Source: Chrysemys picta bellii (Eukaryota; Chordata; Testudines; Emydidae). From it: 64,000 nt of DNA. Location: positions 58,681,439 through 58,745,438 of the forward strand of contig NC_088800.1 in assembly GCF_011386835.1 (NCBI RefSeq), read 5' to 3'. A model generated the notes under the pieces. It worked only from the letters and a program-made list of their open reading frames with translations, did no database searches and had not been told where the DNA came from. Of the stretch, positions 32,997 through 44,082 are shown in pieces (the stretch's first letter is position 1; every line of letters starts with the position of its first letter). A program made the translations under genes and the position numbers.

Positions 32997-33623
32997 TGTA
33001 GTGGGGTGGTTACCCGCTCCAGCCCTGACAGGGTTAAAACCAGCCCTGGGAGAGGGCTGGGGCTGGGGCAAGAAGCCTGGGCTGATTGAGGAAAGTAGGC
33101 CCAGCTGGCCCCTATAAGAGGCTGTAAGCTAAGGCCTAGTCAGTCTCCCTCTGCCTGCAAGGTGCCAAGCAAGGAACCTAGATTGGAGCAGGGCTGGGGA
33201 AGGGCCAGAGGAGCTGGGAGCTCCAGCCTGGAAAGCCCCAGGCTGCAGGCCTGATGATTGGCCAAATAGGTGCAGGGTTGCAGGGGGCAGCCTATGGGTA
33301 GGCAGCGGCAGCAGGTCCGAACCCCTTTGCCTATGATGAGTGGCTTACACTGCAGTCTGCCCCAGTGAGCAGGGGGGCTAGACGGGGACTGGCAGTAGCC
33401 GAACACAGAAGAGAAGTGGTAATAGTGGGTGGGGGTACCCCTGGGAGGGGTCACTGCCAGGGGGAAGCACCCCAGATAACAGGGCACCGGGTCCGGGAGG
33501 GACACGGGGGGGGCCAAGCGGCAGCGGGACACCGGCCTGCAGAGGGTGCTCCAACGACAGGAGAGCTAATTCCTGGAGATGACCAGGAGGAGGCACCGCA
33601 GGGGTGAGTCCTGCACGTGTACA
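32997..33623 (+). mobile_element. Solo LTR with perfect 5-bp target duplication
   Basis: It starts TGTAGTGGGGTGG and ends CACGTGTACA, so the ends are TG...CA extended to TGTA...TACA. The 5-bp duplication TAGTC is exact at 32992-32996 and 33624-33628. A TATA-like CCCCTATAAGAGG lies at 33110-33122, about 115 bp from the left end, which sets the plus orientation. The body is GC-rich, and the ORFs crossing it on both strands (for example 33140-33532 minus) are composition artefacts. No internal retroviral genes remain, so this is a recombined solo LTR. Confidence 0.85.
33113..33118 (+). promoter_or_regulatory. TATA-like box of the solo LTR
   Basis: TATAAG preceded by CCCC and followed by AGGC, at the distance from the LTR start expected of a U3 promoter. 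Activity is not inferable from sequence. Confidence 0.45.
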
Positions 33624-33628
33624 TAGTC

Positions 33629-34671
33629 CCAGGGCCAGAGGATGAACGCAGACTAGCTACATTGCCAAGAAAACTGCACATGCATTAAACAAGTACTGTA
33701 GAAAATGGATACTAATGACCTGGGGGAGAGAAGAATGTTTAAAGCAGAATTGTTAATTTCAATTCTTAAAATTGTTCTATGTTGCTTCAATATATTAACT
33801 AAAATATCAACATTAACAAAAATGGTTCTACACCGGAGTCCTTTCAGGAAGACCTATTGCTACATTAAAAGGATAAATTTGTCACATAAGATATTTCTGC
33901 TTTAGTTCAGGCTCTGAATTAGTCTTTCCAGATCAAATAGAACAGCGATCAGCGAGAGTGTGTGTGTTTTTTTTTTTTTTTTCCCCAAACAAGCCAGAAA
34001 CCCTTTTTACATCTTGTTTCTTGTCAAGCAATAATCACTTAAATCGCTAACCCTGAAAGAACAGAATTTACAAATCCCAGAGCTCAGGTTCTCCCCCCCA
34101 CCCCATGCCCCCTTGAATTAATTGATAGCTTGCTGAGAAGAACAATAATATGATGGTTGCAGTTGTGGCATGGTAATCAACTGCCACAGCCAACACTACA
34201 TGGTGTAATGAAATCCAACAATAGAAAGTAATATTTCCAGAGCTTGCCTTTGCAAAGCCTGCAGCTGTGGACCTCCTGGTTACGGGGGAATTAGAAATGA
34301 AGGGTCTTGGCTTCTATTTAAGTCTTTTTTCCCCCCCCTTGCAGTGATGGCCTTGAATATGTAAAATACATGTACATTTCTAGGTATCTATTGCTAGGGT
34401 TGACAGGAGCAAGCGGCTGGGTTCCAGTTCTGGGAAAAGCTGGTAGGGAGAAACAAGATCTATAGATCACTTGTGCAAGAATACATTTTATGTACGGTAA
34501 TTTTCTTAACGTAGGGTGAATCCCAAATCATTTCAATTCCTTTCACAGATCCTTTAGCCTGCTCTGTGTATGGGGGTGGGTAAGGAGAAAGTGATAACAA
34601 AAATGGGAAAATCCACTCCTAATATTTAATAACTTTGGGCTTCAGAAGTCTGTCTCTATTAGAAGTTCTGA
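33629..34671. other. No gene recognised
   Basis: Contains a TG then T-run at 33958-33982 and C-runs near 34094 and 34330. No terminal repeats or coding domains. Confidence 0.4.
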
Positions 34672-34809
34672 CCATCAGATGAGGGGAAATTCCAATATCA
34701 ACTGAACTGCATAATACATGCAAAACTCTTACCCTTAATTACTTTCAATGGCCATCACTCATGTCTTAATTAAGAGTATTTCTTAACTCCCGCTTAACTC
34801 ATCTGATGG
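34672..34809. repeat. 138-bp region bounded by perfect 12-bp inverted repeats
   Basis: CCATCAGATGAG at 34672-34683 is mirrored by CTCATCTGATGG at 34798-34809. Inside, ACTCTTACCCTTAATTA (about 34726) is mirrored by TAATTAAGAGT (about 34768), giving nested pairing. It has no resemblance to the hAT or Harbinger ends in the window. Confidence 0.7.
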
Positions 34810-34897
34810 CTGTTAAAATTCTTCAATATGGGGAATGCTAACTACATTTACCCATAAAAGATGTTAATGTTGGTCAGTATCTAAATTGACCTGTTTT

Positions 34898-35085
34898 AGA
34901 GAGGCAACGTGGTGTGGTAGATAGAACACTAAACTGGGTGCCTGGAGAACTAGGTTCAGTTCTTGGCTATGTTGCTGGCCTCAAGTCACCCTTCTGTGCC
35001 TGTGTCCCTATCCATAGAATAATGATGTCTAACTCATAAAGCACATTTGAGATCTATGGATGAGATGCTATATATTACATGAAAC
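34898..35085 (+). mobile_element. MIR-like SINE, nearly complete
   Basis: The tRNA-like head is GAGGCAACGTGGTGTGGTAG, then CTGGAGAACTAGGTTCAGTT as B-box region. CCTGTGTCCCTATCCATAGA, ATAATGATGTCTAACTCAT and AGATCTATGGATGAGATGCT then match the CORE and 3' parts of MIR in order. Confidence 0.75.
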
Positions 35086-35294
35086 GGTTGTGCATTAGAA
35101 AGAGATACAAAAAAATTGGGTTTGGGGACACAGAAAAAGTGCACAACATACTAGAAGATATGCATGGAAAAACTAGGTCTGGATGAACGGATTCTAGTAT
35201 TACTTAGCGTTCCTCTGAGAGAACGTTTACATGAGCCTGCTCTCTACACTCAAAATTTAAGGTCCTGCTGCTTGCTGCCATTTCTTATCACAGT

Positions 35295-35385
35295 GGGCCA
35301 GACCCTTAAAGAGTGTAAATCGGTGTAGTTCCATTGAAGCCAGTCTCTGAGGACATGGCCCATGGACTTCAGTGGGACTGCATGT
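35295..35385. repeat. Palindromic repeat, GGCC...GTGTAAAT family (decayed)
   Basis: GTGGGCCAGACCCTTAAAGA, GTGTAAATCGGTGTAGTTCC, ATTGAAGCCAGTC. The left arm is clear; the right arm is eroded (GGACATGGCCC). Confidence 0.5.
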
Positions 35386-35389
35386 ATAA

Positions 35390-36269
35390 TGAAGCACTCT
35401 TCTCTGTGAGTATATGTGGTGGAATCAGTGTTGCTCCATTGTGTCTTTATATGTTTGCATAGAAAACATTTTTCTGGTTTGTTATAACCCAAAGCTACAG
35501 AACGTTGTTTTAAGTGTTCGTTCCTACGTTCTTTGCAAACAAGGGGCACTCACCTCAGAACTTCCCATGTAAGCCTAGTGGGTTACCTAGCTGTTCAGGG
35601 AATGATTAATCACAAAATCACTAATGCCGTACACATGCTATCTCAGCCTCTTTTTAGAGAAGCCAGCTTCTATTAAATGTCTCCCTACAGCTTCAAATTG
35701 AGGGTAGTTTTTATGACATTTAATGACTTTCCTGTGTGGTTTGCATCATAAAGGTACAGCTGTTTAAACTATGGCGGTTGGTTACTAAAAAAGGGACAGC
35801 TTCTAAACACATGGGTGGTGTGCATTTATCTAGATTGAAATAGACCACTACAGTTTATGATTAAAATGTATTCATTTTGTCCTCCAGATGTGACATGAGA
35901 ACCACGTGGTTGACTTGGTAGTTCAAGTTTTGATGAGAGATTTTTACAGTCACCCGTGAAATGCAGGACTACTCCTGGTCACATGGTATTGTGAAGATGC
36001 TATTAGTTGAATGGCTTTTGTGGCTAGATCATACTCCCATTGCTGCCAATGGCAATACTTCAATGGGAGCAGGGTGCAGTCCATTTTGGGATGGCCAGAC
36101 AGCCTTGCACTGCAAAATGATACCAGGAACTGAACTTGCATATACTTTTCCTTCACTTCCATTCTCCTGACAGAACAAATCAAAGCATCAGTGTATACTG
36201 AAACTCTCAGTATGTAGACATAAATGCCCACTAGACTGGCATTATAAGATTTAATTTGTAGAAGTGGTT
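35390..36269. other. No gene recognised
   Basis: The overlapping opposite-strand ORFs at 35950-36231 and 35961-36170 lack domains. A possible palindromic-repeat trace (ACTCCCATTGCTGCCAATGG...CAATGGGAGCAG) lies at 36029-36070. Confidence 0.4.
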
Positions 36270-36600
36270 GAAAAATGCCAATATTTTCTGCAGGGAAATA
36301 AAAAGAATTTTAGCTATTTTTTTTTTAATTCCTGCAATTGTTTGTGTGTTTTCAATGGAAAAACTGAAGTCTTCTAAAAACCATTTTTAATTTTTTTTAA
36401 ATGAAGATTTCAGATAAATCTTAGAAAAACAAGATGAAAAATTGAAGTTTTTTTTTATTGGAAAAATAAAAAATGTTACTTAAGTTATTGATTTCCTCAC
36501 TTTGGACAGAATCTGGAAAAGTTGGACCAAAACAAATTTTATTTTAATTGAAAAACAGTCTTTCAATAGAAACCTTTTGATTAGTTCTAATTTATTTTCA
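36270..36600. repeat. AT-rich dispersed repeat
   Basis: Dense AAAATTT, TTTTCAATGGAAAAAC and TTGGAAAAATAAAAAATG words and several T-runs. It resembles the AT-rich family at 20932, 49855 and 55826 but lacks clear ends. Confidence 0.45.
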
Positions 36601-37937
36601 GACAAATATATTGAGGTTCACACTCCAGACTCAAAATATAATAGCCACTGCATGATACTGAAACAATTCATTTGATCTGAGGAGGGAAGGAAGAAGACAC
36701 TTTTGTAGTTTCAGGTCATCTGTTTGAGATGTATAAATAATTAACCATGTGGTGAACTGCACAGCAGTTTCCAAAACACTTACTCTTGAGCATTGGAACA
36801 TGGATACCACTGTAGGACTGTGTGCTCACCTTTGAAAGTGCATCAGTAGCTGCTTGTCTGCCACTAATTGGCAAAATAATTTTTAGCATGGGTTCATATT
36901 GCTGTAAACTAGTAATTGCAATATGTTTTTCCCCAAATCTTGCTTTTTTCCAGGAAAAAAGGGAAGGTTTCTATCAGCAAAACAGCCAGGTTGTCTTCAT
37001 CGGGCTGTAGAATTGGTATAACTGATGCTGTCCAAGACTAGACTGGCCTCTTACTTTGCGGTGGTTTAGGAATAACAAAATCAGTCCCCCAGTCCTGGAA
37101 GGAGATGAAATATGACCTGTTATATAAGATCTTCCTAACCCAAGCTATCTTCTTTACTAGGTTCAAATGATGAGTTAGGAAGTTCAGGCATATAGGCAGA
37201 GACTTTGAAAGTGCACTAAGTAACTTTGATGCCAGGCTTCCAAATCACTTCGGTGGTTCTGAAACTCTCAGCTATATTGCATACCGATAACCCTTTATTT
37301 ATGAAATATTTTTTAGGCATTGAATATAGCTGACAGAGTATGTAAGGCGCTTCTAATCTGGTCTGTTTGTACTGTATTCAGTACAATGGGCTCAACTCAG
37401 ATTGGGCCTCTTGGCCCTACTATAATTATGCTAATTAATAATGTTACCCCTTTTTGACCTGAGCAGATAATCAAAGCATGGGGCACTGGGGATGTTCCAG
37501 TTGGGATTAGAAATTGACTATGAAGTCTAGTATTTGATGTAATCTTGTTTATTTACAAGGAATGTACAAAGTCCTGTTTCTCTGAAAACAGGAGCAACTG
37601 AAGACAAAAGGAGAAGTTTCTTAGATCACGTATAGATCCAAGCTTCTTTCAGCCAGCACACCTGACCCAGAGCCTCTCAGTGTTCCCCTCAGGGTTATAC
37701 CGTGCTTACAGGCTGCTGTTTGGATTTCTGAAATCTGTCTCTGATTCTGTGTTTTGCCTTCCCTTATGCAAAACATCTGGGTTGGTTCACATAACAAGTT
37801 TGTCCTTGGTAGGGATTCTGATTAATTTATCCACAGTTATGTTAACACACCCATCGAGCTCCACAAGGTTTTAACCAGTAACTAGATTTCACTTAGTTCA
37901 TTACAACTATAATTTTGGATGGGCTTTTCCAAACCAT
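36601..37937. other. No gene recognised
   Basis: Short ORFs only; no terminal repeats. AT-rich and apparently unique. Confidence 0.4.
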
Positions 37938-39010
37938 TCATAGAATCATAGAATCATAGATTATAGGACTGGAAGGGACCTCGAGAGGTCATCGAGTCCA
38001 GTCCCCTGCCCGCATGGCAGGACCAAATACTGTCTAGACCATCCCTGATAGACATTTATCTAACCTACTCTTAAATATCTCCAGAGACGGAGATTCCACA
38101 ACCTCCCTAGGCAATTTATTCCAGTGTTTAACCACCCTGACAGTTAGGAACTTTTTCCTAATGTCCAACCTAGACCTCCCTTGCTGCAGTTTAAACCCAT
38201 TGTTTCTGGTTCTATCCTTAGAGGCTAAGGTGAACAAGTTCTCTCCCTCCTCCTCATGACACCCTTTTAGATACCTGTAAACTGCTATCATGTCCCCTCT
38301 CAGTCTTCTCTTCTCCAAACTAAACAAACCCAGTTCTTTCAGCCTTCCTTCATAGGTCATGTTCTCAAGACCTTTAATCATTCTTGTTGCTCTTCTTTAG
38401 ACCCTTTCCAATTTCTCCACATCTTTTTTAAAATGCGGCACCCAGAACTGGACACAATACTCCAGCTGAGGCCTAACCAGAGCAGAGTAGAGCGGAAGAA
38501 TGACTTCTCGTGTCTTGCTCACAACACACCTGTTAATGCATCCCAGAATCATGTTTGCTTTTTTTGCAACAGCATCACACTGTTGACTCATATTTAGCTT
38601 GTGGTCCACTATAACCCCTAGATCCCTTTCTGCCGTACTCCTTCCTAGACAGTTTTTTCCCATTCTGTATGTGTGAAATTGATTTTTCCTTCCTAAGTGG
38701 AGCACTTTGCATTTGTCTTTGTTAAACTTCATCCTGTTTAACTCAGACCATTTCTCCAATTTGTCCAGATCATTTTGAATTATGACCCTGTCCTCCAAAG
38801 TAGTTGCAATCCCTCCCAGTTTGGTATCATCCGCAAACTTAATAAGCGTACTTTCTATGCCAATATCTAAGTCGTTGATGAAGATATTGAACAGAGCCGG
38901 TCCCAAAACAGACCCCTGCGGAACCCCACTCGTTACGCCTTTCCAGCAGGATTGGGAACCATTAATAACAACTCTCTGAGTACGGTTATCCAGCCAGTTA
39001 TGCACCCACC
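37938..39010 (-). mobile_element. CR1 LINE, 5'-truncated copy (3' 1.07 kb)
   Basis: The 3' end on the plus strand is CATAGAATCATAGAATCATA, the CR1 octamer tail, preceded in element sense by the well-known GACTGGACTCGATGACCTCTCG segment. The copy runs to about 39010, where it is 5'-truncated within the reverse transcriptase. Protein remnants occupy 38034-39005. No target duplication is evident, as is usual for CR1. Confidence 0.95.
38034..39005 (-). pseudogene. CR1 ORF2 reverse transcriptase C-terminal half, one in-frame stop
   Basis: The first part (39005 to 38400) gives WLDNRTQRVVINGSQSCWKG, GVPQGSVLGPALFNIFINDL and the catalytic KFADDTKLGG (FADDTK at 38820-38837), then MKFNKDKCKVLHLGRKNQFH. 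TAA at 38397-38399 interrupts right after KLERV, where the family has Gln. The same frame continues to 38034 with [20 protein letters not shown], the thumb and C-terminal segment, ending [16 protein letters not shown]. Endonuclease and the N-terminal RT are absent. Only one visible stop over 324 codons means the copy is fairly young compared with that at 4230. Confidence 0.93.
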
Positions 39011-39179
39011 ATTCAGCTGTGATTGTTCTCTTCTCCCATTGAGGTTAATGGTAAAACTCCCCCTGACTTTTAGTGAGAACAGCGTTGGGCCAATACTAAA
39101 TGATATGGAAAAATCCCACCCTTAGTCATTGCCTACAATGCAATCAAAAGTGAGATGGCAGAATATGTAGATGCACAAC

Positions 39180-39640
39180 AGGTAGCTTTGATCATGCTAG
39201 TTCAAATAACAATATAAGGCCTTGGCTACACTGGCAATTCACAGCGCTGCACTTGCTGCGCTGTGGGGTGTGAAAAAAACACCCCCCCCCTGAGCGCAGC
39301 GAGTGCAGCGCTGTAAAGCGCCAGTGTAATCAGCGCCTGCAGCGCTGCACGCTCGCTCGCAGCGCTGCAAGCTATTCCCCTCGGATAGGTGGAGTACTTG
39401 CAGCGCTGAGAGAGAGCTCTCGCAGCGCTGGCGGCGCGACTACACTTGTGCTTCACAGCGCTGCCACGGCAGCGCTGTGAATCCGCAAGTGTAGCCAAGG
39501 CCTTAGTGATGCTACTCCCAGGCCTCTGGGTGAGCATTCAAGTGACTAGCCTGAGCTGCCACAGCTTCAGTACTAATATTATTTGCTCTAGCTAGCTCAG
39601 ATAGGTCTACACATGCTGCAGTTCACACCTCTGACTGCAT
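39180..39640. repeat. Unclassified DNA-transposon-like repeat (copy A), interrupted by a MITE
   Basis: Before the MITE: TTTGATCATGCTAGTTCAAA then TAACAATA. After it: GTGATGCTACTCCCAGGCCT, CTGAGCTGCCACAGCTTCAG, ATGCTGCAGTTCACACC. The same order is seen uninterrupted at 45070-45260. Words such as TCTACACATGCTGCAG suggest a MITE-like element. Confidence 0.6.
39215..39505. mobile_element. AGCGCTG-rich MITE, likely Harbinger-related
   Basis: The ends are TAAGGCCTTGGCTACACTGG and, reversed, TAAGGCCTTGGCTACACTTG, each continuing into a CACAGCGCTG subterminal word. The terminal words parallel the Harbinger end GGCCTTGTGTACACTGGC at 15757. The 291-bp body has about eight copies of CAGCGCTG. Flanking TAA and TTA fit a TWA target but are not an exact direct duplication, so superfamily assignment is inference. 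Confidence 0.8.
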
Positions 39641-39671
39641 GTGTAGACATGCTTATATTCATAGCTGGGTA

Positions 39672-39773
39672 AGCTAAGGCAGGGGTTAAGTGAGTTGCCC
39701 AAGGTCAGTTGGCAGAAGAGGGAGTGGAAAACGGCGGTCATTATTCTTAGTCCTGTGCTATAACTACCGTTCC
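39672..39773 (-). mobile_element. MIR-like SINE fragment, minus strand
   Basis: AAGCTAAGGCAGGGGTTAAG, TGAGTTGCCCAAGGTCAGTT and ATTATTCTTAGTCCTGTGCT match the complement of the MIR A-box-to-CORE region. Confidence 0.65.
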
Positions 39774-41006
39774 TGCTCTTATTTTGTCCGTGTTCTCAGT
39801 GTATACAAGATTATTGTGGACAGTTGTGTAAAATATTTCTGGTGCTTCTGTTATTGAAAATGCACTCAGAATCCCAGACTGCAAAGGGTACTCCCATAAA
39901 TCCTCAGGACAAGGAGACTTTCACTATGTTAAAACAAAACAATCACTAAGAATAAAACAACAACAACAAACAAAAAACAACCTCACTGCTGGCTGCAAAT
40001 CACCAAAGTCAGCGTAAGCAAATATGCAGCATTTCCCTGGCTCTAGATCCCTGAAATAAATCACTCACGCTATTTTATGACACCCATTGTTGTTATAGCC
40101 CCTGGAGCTGCAATCAAAAAGCTGAGATTAAATCTGATTTCATGAATCGAGGACAGACACAATATTAAGTATTTCATTATGAGAATTGGAACAATCCTTC
40201 TATCCCAAGTTGTGCGTGCTTCTAAAGTCTGTCTTAACACAGCCCCTCTCTGAGTGACCTTGATCAACACCAGATAGGACCTCATTTAGCCCTCCTTAGA
40301 CAATCCATGCCACTGTGATACAGGAGCTTGGAAGGTAGAAGAAAAGTCAAAGTTGCTCTAGTAGAGAACCTCGCCTTAATGTGAATGCAAAGAATCCTGT
40401 ATGGCATTCTGGGGCTTGGCACCCTGCTGCTTGGGTGCACAAAATGGGTTGCGAGCATGTACCCCAAAATTCTGCCTTGTTAAGTGATGGATGACCCTGC
40501 TGGGAAGTGTTAACTGTTTCATTACCTCACTGCGTTTAAGGGAGGAGTGATTATCTGTAAGAACTAGGATCTAGGTTAGGAGCTGAGCAATGCTAGAGAG
40601 GAACCCTAGGAGCAGTCAAGCCTGGGGAAAATGATTGGCTGGGATTTTGAATATCCTTTCAACTTGTAGTGAATAGAACCATTAAGGAGGGCGATTAAGG
40701 TTTGAGCCAGTTCAACTTGTGTCAACTGTGTTTGAAGTAGGACAGGGAAAGCTATCTTCTCGCAACTCTGTGGAAATAAGTCTACTGCTCTGTTACAATT
40801 GTCAGTAAATCCAGGTGTTTGTCTGAGAGTTTCTTACCAACTGTTAATCTTGTGGTTGCTATTTTATGTACTTCTGTATGTGGCTCTGTGGCCTTCACTC
40901 ACTTGCCAATCATCCTATCAATAATTGCTGGTAAATATCTGAGTAGGTGGATGGCTATAGAAATGCAACAGAGTTTCAGCACTTTTAACACAATAGCCTG
41001 CTTTTA
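39774..41006. other. No gene recognised
   Basis: An AAC-rich run lies at 39956-39980. No coding or transposon signals. Confidence 0.4.
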
Positions 41007-41182
41007 ATCATAGAATATCAGGGTTGGAAGGGACCTCAGGAGGTCATCTAGTCCAACTCCTTGCACAGGACCAATCCCCTGACAGATTTTTGCCCCAGAT
41101 CCCCAAATGGCCCCCTCAAAGATTGAACTCACAACCCTGGGTTTAGTAGGCCAATGCTCAAACCACTGAGCTATCCCTCCTT
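41007..41182 (-). mobile_element. Turtle tRNA-derived SINE (Pol III head, CR1-type tail)
   Basis: On the minus strand it starts GGAGGGATAGCTCAGTGGTT (A box) and has GGGTTGTGAGTTCAATCT (B box) at tRNA spacing, so it retains an internal Pol III promoter. A unique spacer (AAAAATCTGTCAGGGGATTG) follows. The tail GGACTAGATGACCTCC, CCCTTCCAACCCTG, ATATTCTATGA copies the CR1 3' end, by which CR1 reverse transcriptase mobilises it. This is the layout of the cryptodire (Cry-type, tortoise Pol III) SINE family. It is the best taxonomic marker in the window. Confidence 0.93.
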
Positions 41183-42302
41183 CCCTATCCAGCTTCTAGC
41201 CATGAAGACTAAGTTCACTTACCTTGATGCTTTCAATGTTCTTGCTCTCTTGTCACTTGATTTTTTGACCTGCACTATGATCTAGCTCCAGTGAGTCTCA
41301 CAGAAATTCTGGGATAACGTTCAGTTTTAGGAGCTGGTCAGCAAACTTGAACACAGTTGTGAGATTCACTTGTAAAGTTCTATTGTACCAGTTCAAATTT
41401 TTCTCTACTATATTTGGTTTTGTTCCCTACAACACACAAATAGCAAAAATGAAGGTAAAACATAATTTAAACATCTTAAGTTCTGTGAATTTGAATGCTT
41501 TGGGCCAAATTTTTGAGGGCAGCAATAACTGGCTGCAAAACTGCTCCTTGGGGTAGTTGGGGGTGCAAGTAACATGACCTTGAATGTATATGTTCCTTAT
41601 TATGCCTATCATCCATATGATGGTGCTCACACTTGAAATCTTGTAATAGGAATTATATTAGCAACATGCATCCTCCAAAGTGGAGGCCACTTATAGAAAA
41701 GTTGGCTTTTGGTTTCTACTGAACAAAGTAGCTTTTATTAAAAAGGAAATTGCATAAGCTGCTGGTCCATAAAACCAAGTTAAAATAAATGTGCAATTGC
41801 ATTTTTAAAATCAGATTTTGTCAAGGTGAAGTATTTTTATTCAATAAATGAGCTTGCACAGCTGCTGCTCATGATATGTAGAGCTAGAGTGAAGTTCTTC
41901 AGTATACAAATGCCCACTGATACAAAGGAGTTTGGCATTTCAGAAACAGCCATGTACAGTAAATCAAGTTCATATCCATCAAATTAGGAATATTGCATGC
42001 ATACCTTTATTGCATGCCATGACTCTTCTCTGACATATCCTAATATCTAGGGTATCTATAGGGTAATATATCTAGTAGTAAAATGTTCCTAGGAACTATT
42101 AGGGGTCTGGCTTCCTGCCTTTTTGTTTGTTTGGTATTTTTTTGGACATGGATTTTGTTTTTTGCAAATACAATTTTGTGACTATAAGTAACTTGCCCAG
42201 AGTTTTGAATATGCAGTACACTCCAGCTGTAAGAGGTCTAACCATCTGGTAAATATCGACTAATGTATGTGCCCATAATTAATTGCAAATGCAAAAATGT
42301 AA
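41183..42302. other. No gene recognised
   Basis: AT-rich, unique-looking; ORFs under 70 codons. Confidence 0.4.
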
Positions 42303-42310
42303 GTTACTAT

Positions 42311-43842
42311 CAGGGCCGACTCTAGGTTTTTTGCCGCCTCAAGCAAAACAAATTTTGGCTGCACGCCGCACCCCCTTGCCGCCCCAGCCCTGGGCTCTCC
42401 CCCACCACCCGCACCCCCCTGCCGCCCCAGCCCTGGGTTCCCCCCCCACACACACACACCCTGCCGCCCCAGCCCAGGGCTCTTCCCTCCACCCCCACCT
42501 GCACCCTCCTTCCGCCGCAGCCCTGGGTCACTGGTAACTCGCTCCCAGGGCAGGTCATTCAGCAGGAATTTTAGATGTGCACAGAACACAGACAGGACTG
42601 GTTCCCGCATGATTACAGAACTGCAGTAAAGTGGAACAATTTTCAGCTTGTGTGATTGGAGGATATCTGGATGCATATTATAAGACTGTCCTACATAAAT
42701 GAGGAAAAGTTGAGGTGCCTTTATTATTCTTTTGTTCCACTCTTTCTTTCTAGGGGGAATTTGCCAATGCAATATCACTGTCTTCCTTTTAAACAAACAA
42801 ACAAACAAAAAAGGCAATGGCTGTTGAAAATAGCAATTCCAGTCCTAATAACCACTGGGAAGCATTTCTTGCTCAATTTTATCCTACTTTTTCTACAGCA
42901 AGTTACAGTGGATCAGTATATTTGATTTGGGAGAAATGAAGTAACAGCCGCCCAAACTGAGCTTGAGCACTCCTGAATTTTGAGGTGTTCAAATCTGGAA
43001 GGCAGGTGCCGGGGAGGGTGAGAGGGGGGGCTGTGGCTCCACAAGGGAGCATGGCAGCATGTATGCAGCAGTGTGTCTGGCGCTGTGCGAAGCCAGACAC
43101 GCAGGTCTGAGTAGCACGGTTGGGGGGTTGGAGAAGGGGTAGAGGGTTCCGGGGGGGCAGTCAAGGGACAGGGCGCAGGGGGGGTTGGATGGGGCGGAGG
43201 TTTGGGGGAGCAGTTGGGGGCAGGGAGAAGGGGGCGTTAGATGGGTCAGGGGTTCGGGGGGGACAGGCAGCAGTTGGATAGGCATGGGAGTCCCAGGGGT
43301 TTGTCAGGGGACAGGTAGGGGGTGGGATCCTAGGGGGGAAGTTGGGGGGTCTCAGGAGGGGGCAGTTGGGGACAAGGACTAGTGGGGCTTAGATAGGGGG
43401 TGGGGTTCTGGGGGGCAGTTGGGGCAGGGGTCCCGGGAGGGGGTGATCAGGGAGCAGGGGGGTTGGATGGGTTGGGGTTTCTGTGGGGGGCAGTCGGAGG
43501 GAGTGGATGGTGGCAGGGTGGGGCTACCCTCCCTCCCCGTGGAGTGTTCTATTTTTTGAATGTTAAAATATGGTATCCCTGCCCTTCACAGCAGGTTGCA
43601 GCATGAGGTCTCAGCTTCCTCCCTCCCTCCCCCTCTTTCCTGTTGATAGTGGCCAAGGGAATGCTGGGAAATGTAGTTCTTTCCCTGCTCCAGGGCTGGC
43701 TCTATAGGCAGGGAGCTAACCAAGAAACTACAGCTCCCAGGGCCCCTGTTGGTTCTCAGCTCCCATGCTGGATCCCTGCCGCCCCTGCAAATGGGCCGCC
43801 CCAAGCACCTGCTTGCTTTGCTGGTGCCTAGAGCCGCCCCTG
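42311..43842. mobile_element. hAT non-autonomous element with G-rich minisatellite
   Basis: The left end is CAGGGCCGACTCTAGG and the right end reversed is CAGGGGCGGCTCTAGG. The flanks GTTACTAT (42303-42310) and GTTACCAT (43843-43850) are one transition apart, an 8-bp hAT duplication. From left to right: a C-rich repeat of GCCGCCCCAGCCCTGGG (42365-42540), about 450 bp of AT-rich DNA with an AAAC run (42791-42808), a G-rich minisatellite (about 43020-43530), and a segment with two inverted CTACA..TCCCAG motifs. No transposase. Confidence 0.92.
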
Positions 43843-43998
43843 GTTACCATTAGTCACAAGCACAAAGATGTACCCCTTAAAATCAGCGGAAGCGGAAGCC
43901 TAGCTGGAAATTGGACTCCTACTGTCTATTGCAACTTCCTCACATCATTAAAGCAAGAAAAGTCATGGTGAATATGCCCATTCTGTCCTTGAGTCGTT

Positions 43999-44082
43999 GG
44001 GCCAAACTCAGCAGAGGGGTAAAATAGAATAACTCCATTGAGGTTGAGCTGCACCTCCTTACACCAGGTTAAAATTTGGCCT
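43999..44082. repeat. Palindromic hairpin repeat (GGCC family)
   Basis: TTGGGCCAAACTCAGCAGAG, AATAACTCCATTGAGGTTGA and CTTACACCAGGTTAAAATTT then GGCC form an imperfect hairpin of the same family as 16245-16334. Confidence 0.7.

Noticed and set aside
33140..33607. ORFs of up to 130 codons on both strands at 33.1-33.6 kb
   Set aside because: They fall inside a solo LTR with an exact target duplication; GC-rich composition explains the openness.
41110..41182. Functional tRNA gene
   Set aside because: A and B boxes are present but the sequence does not close a cloverleaf and runs into a CR1-type tail, so it is a SINE.
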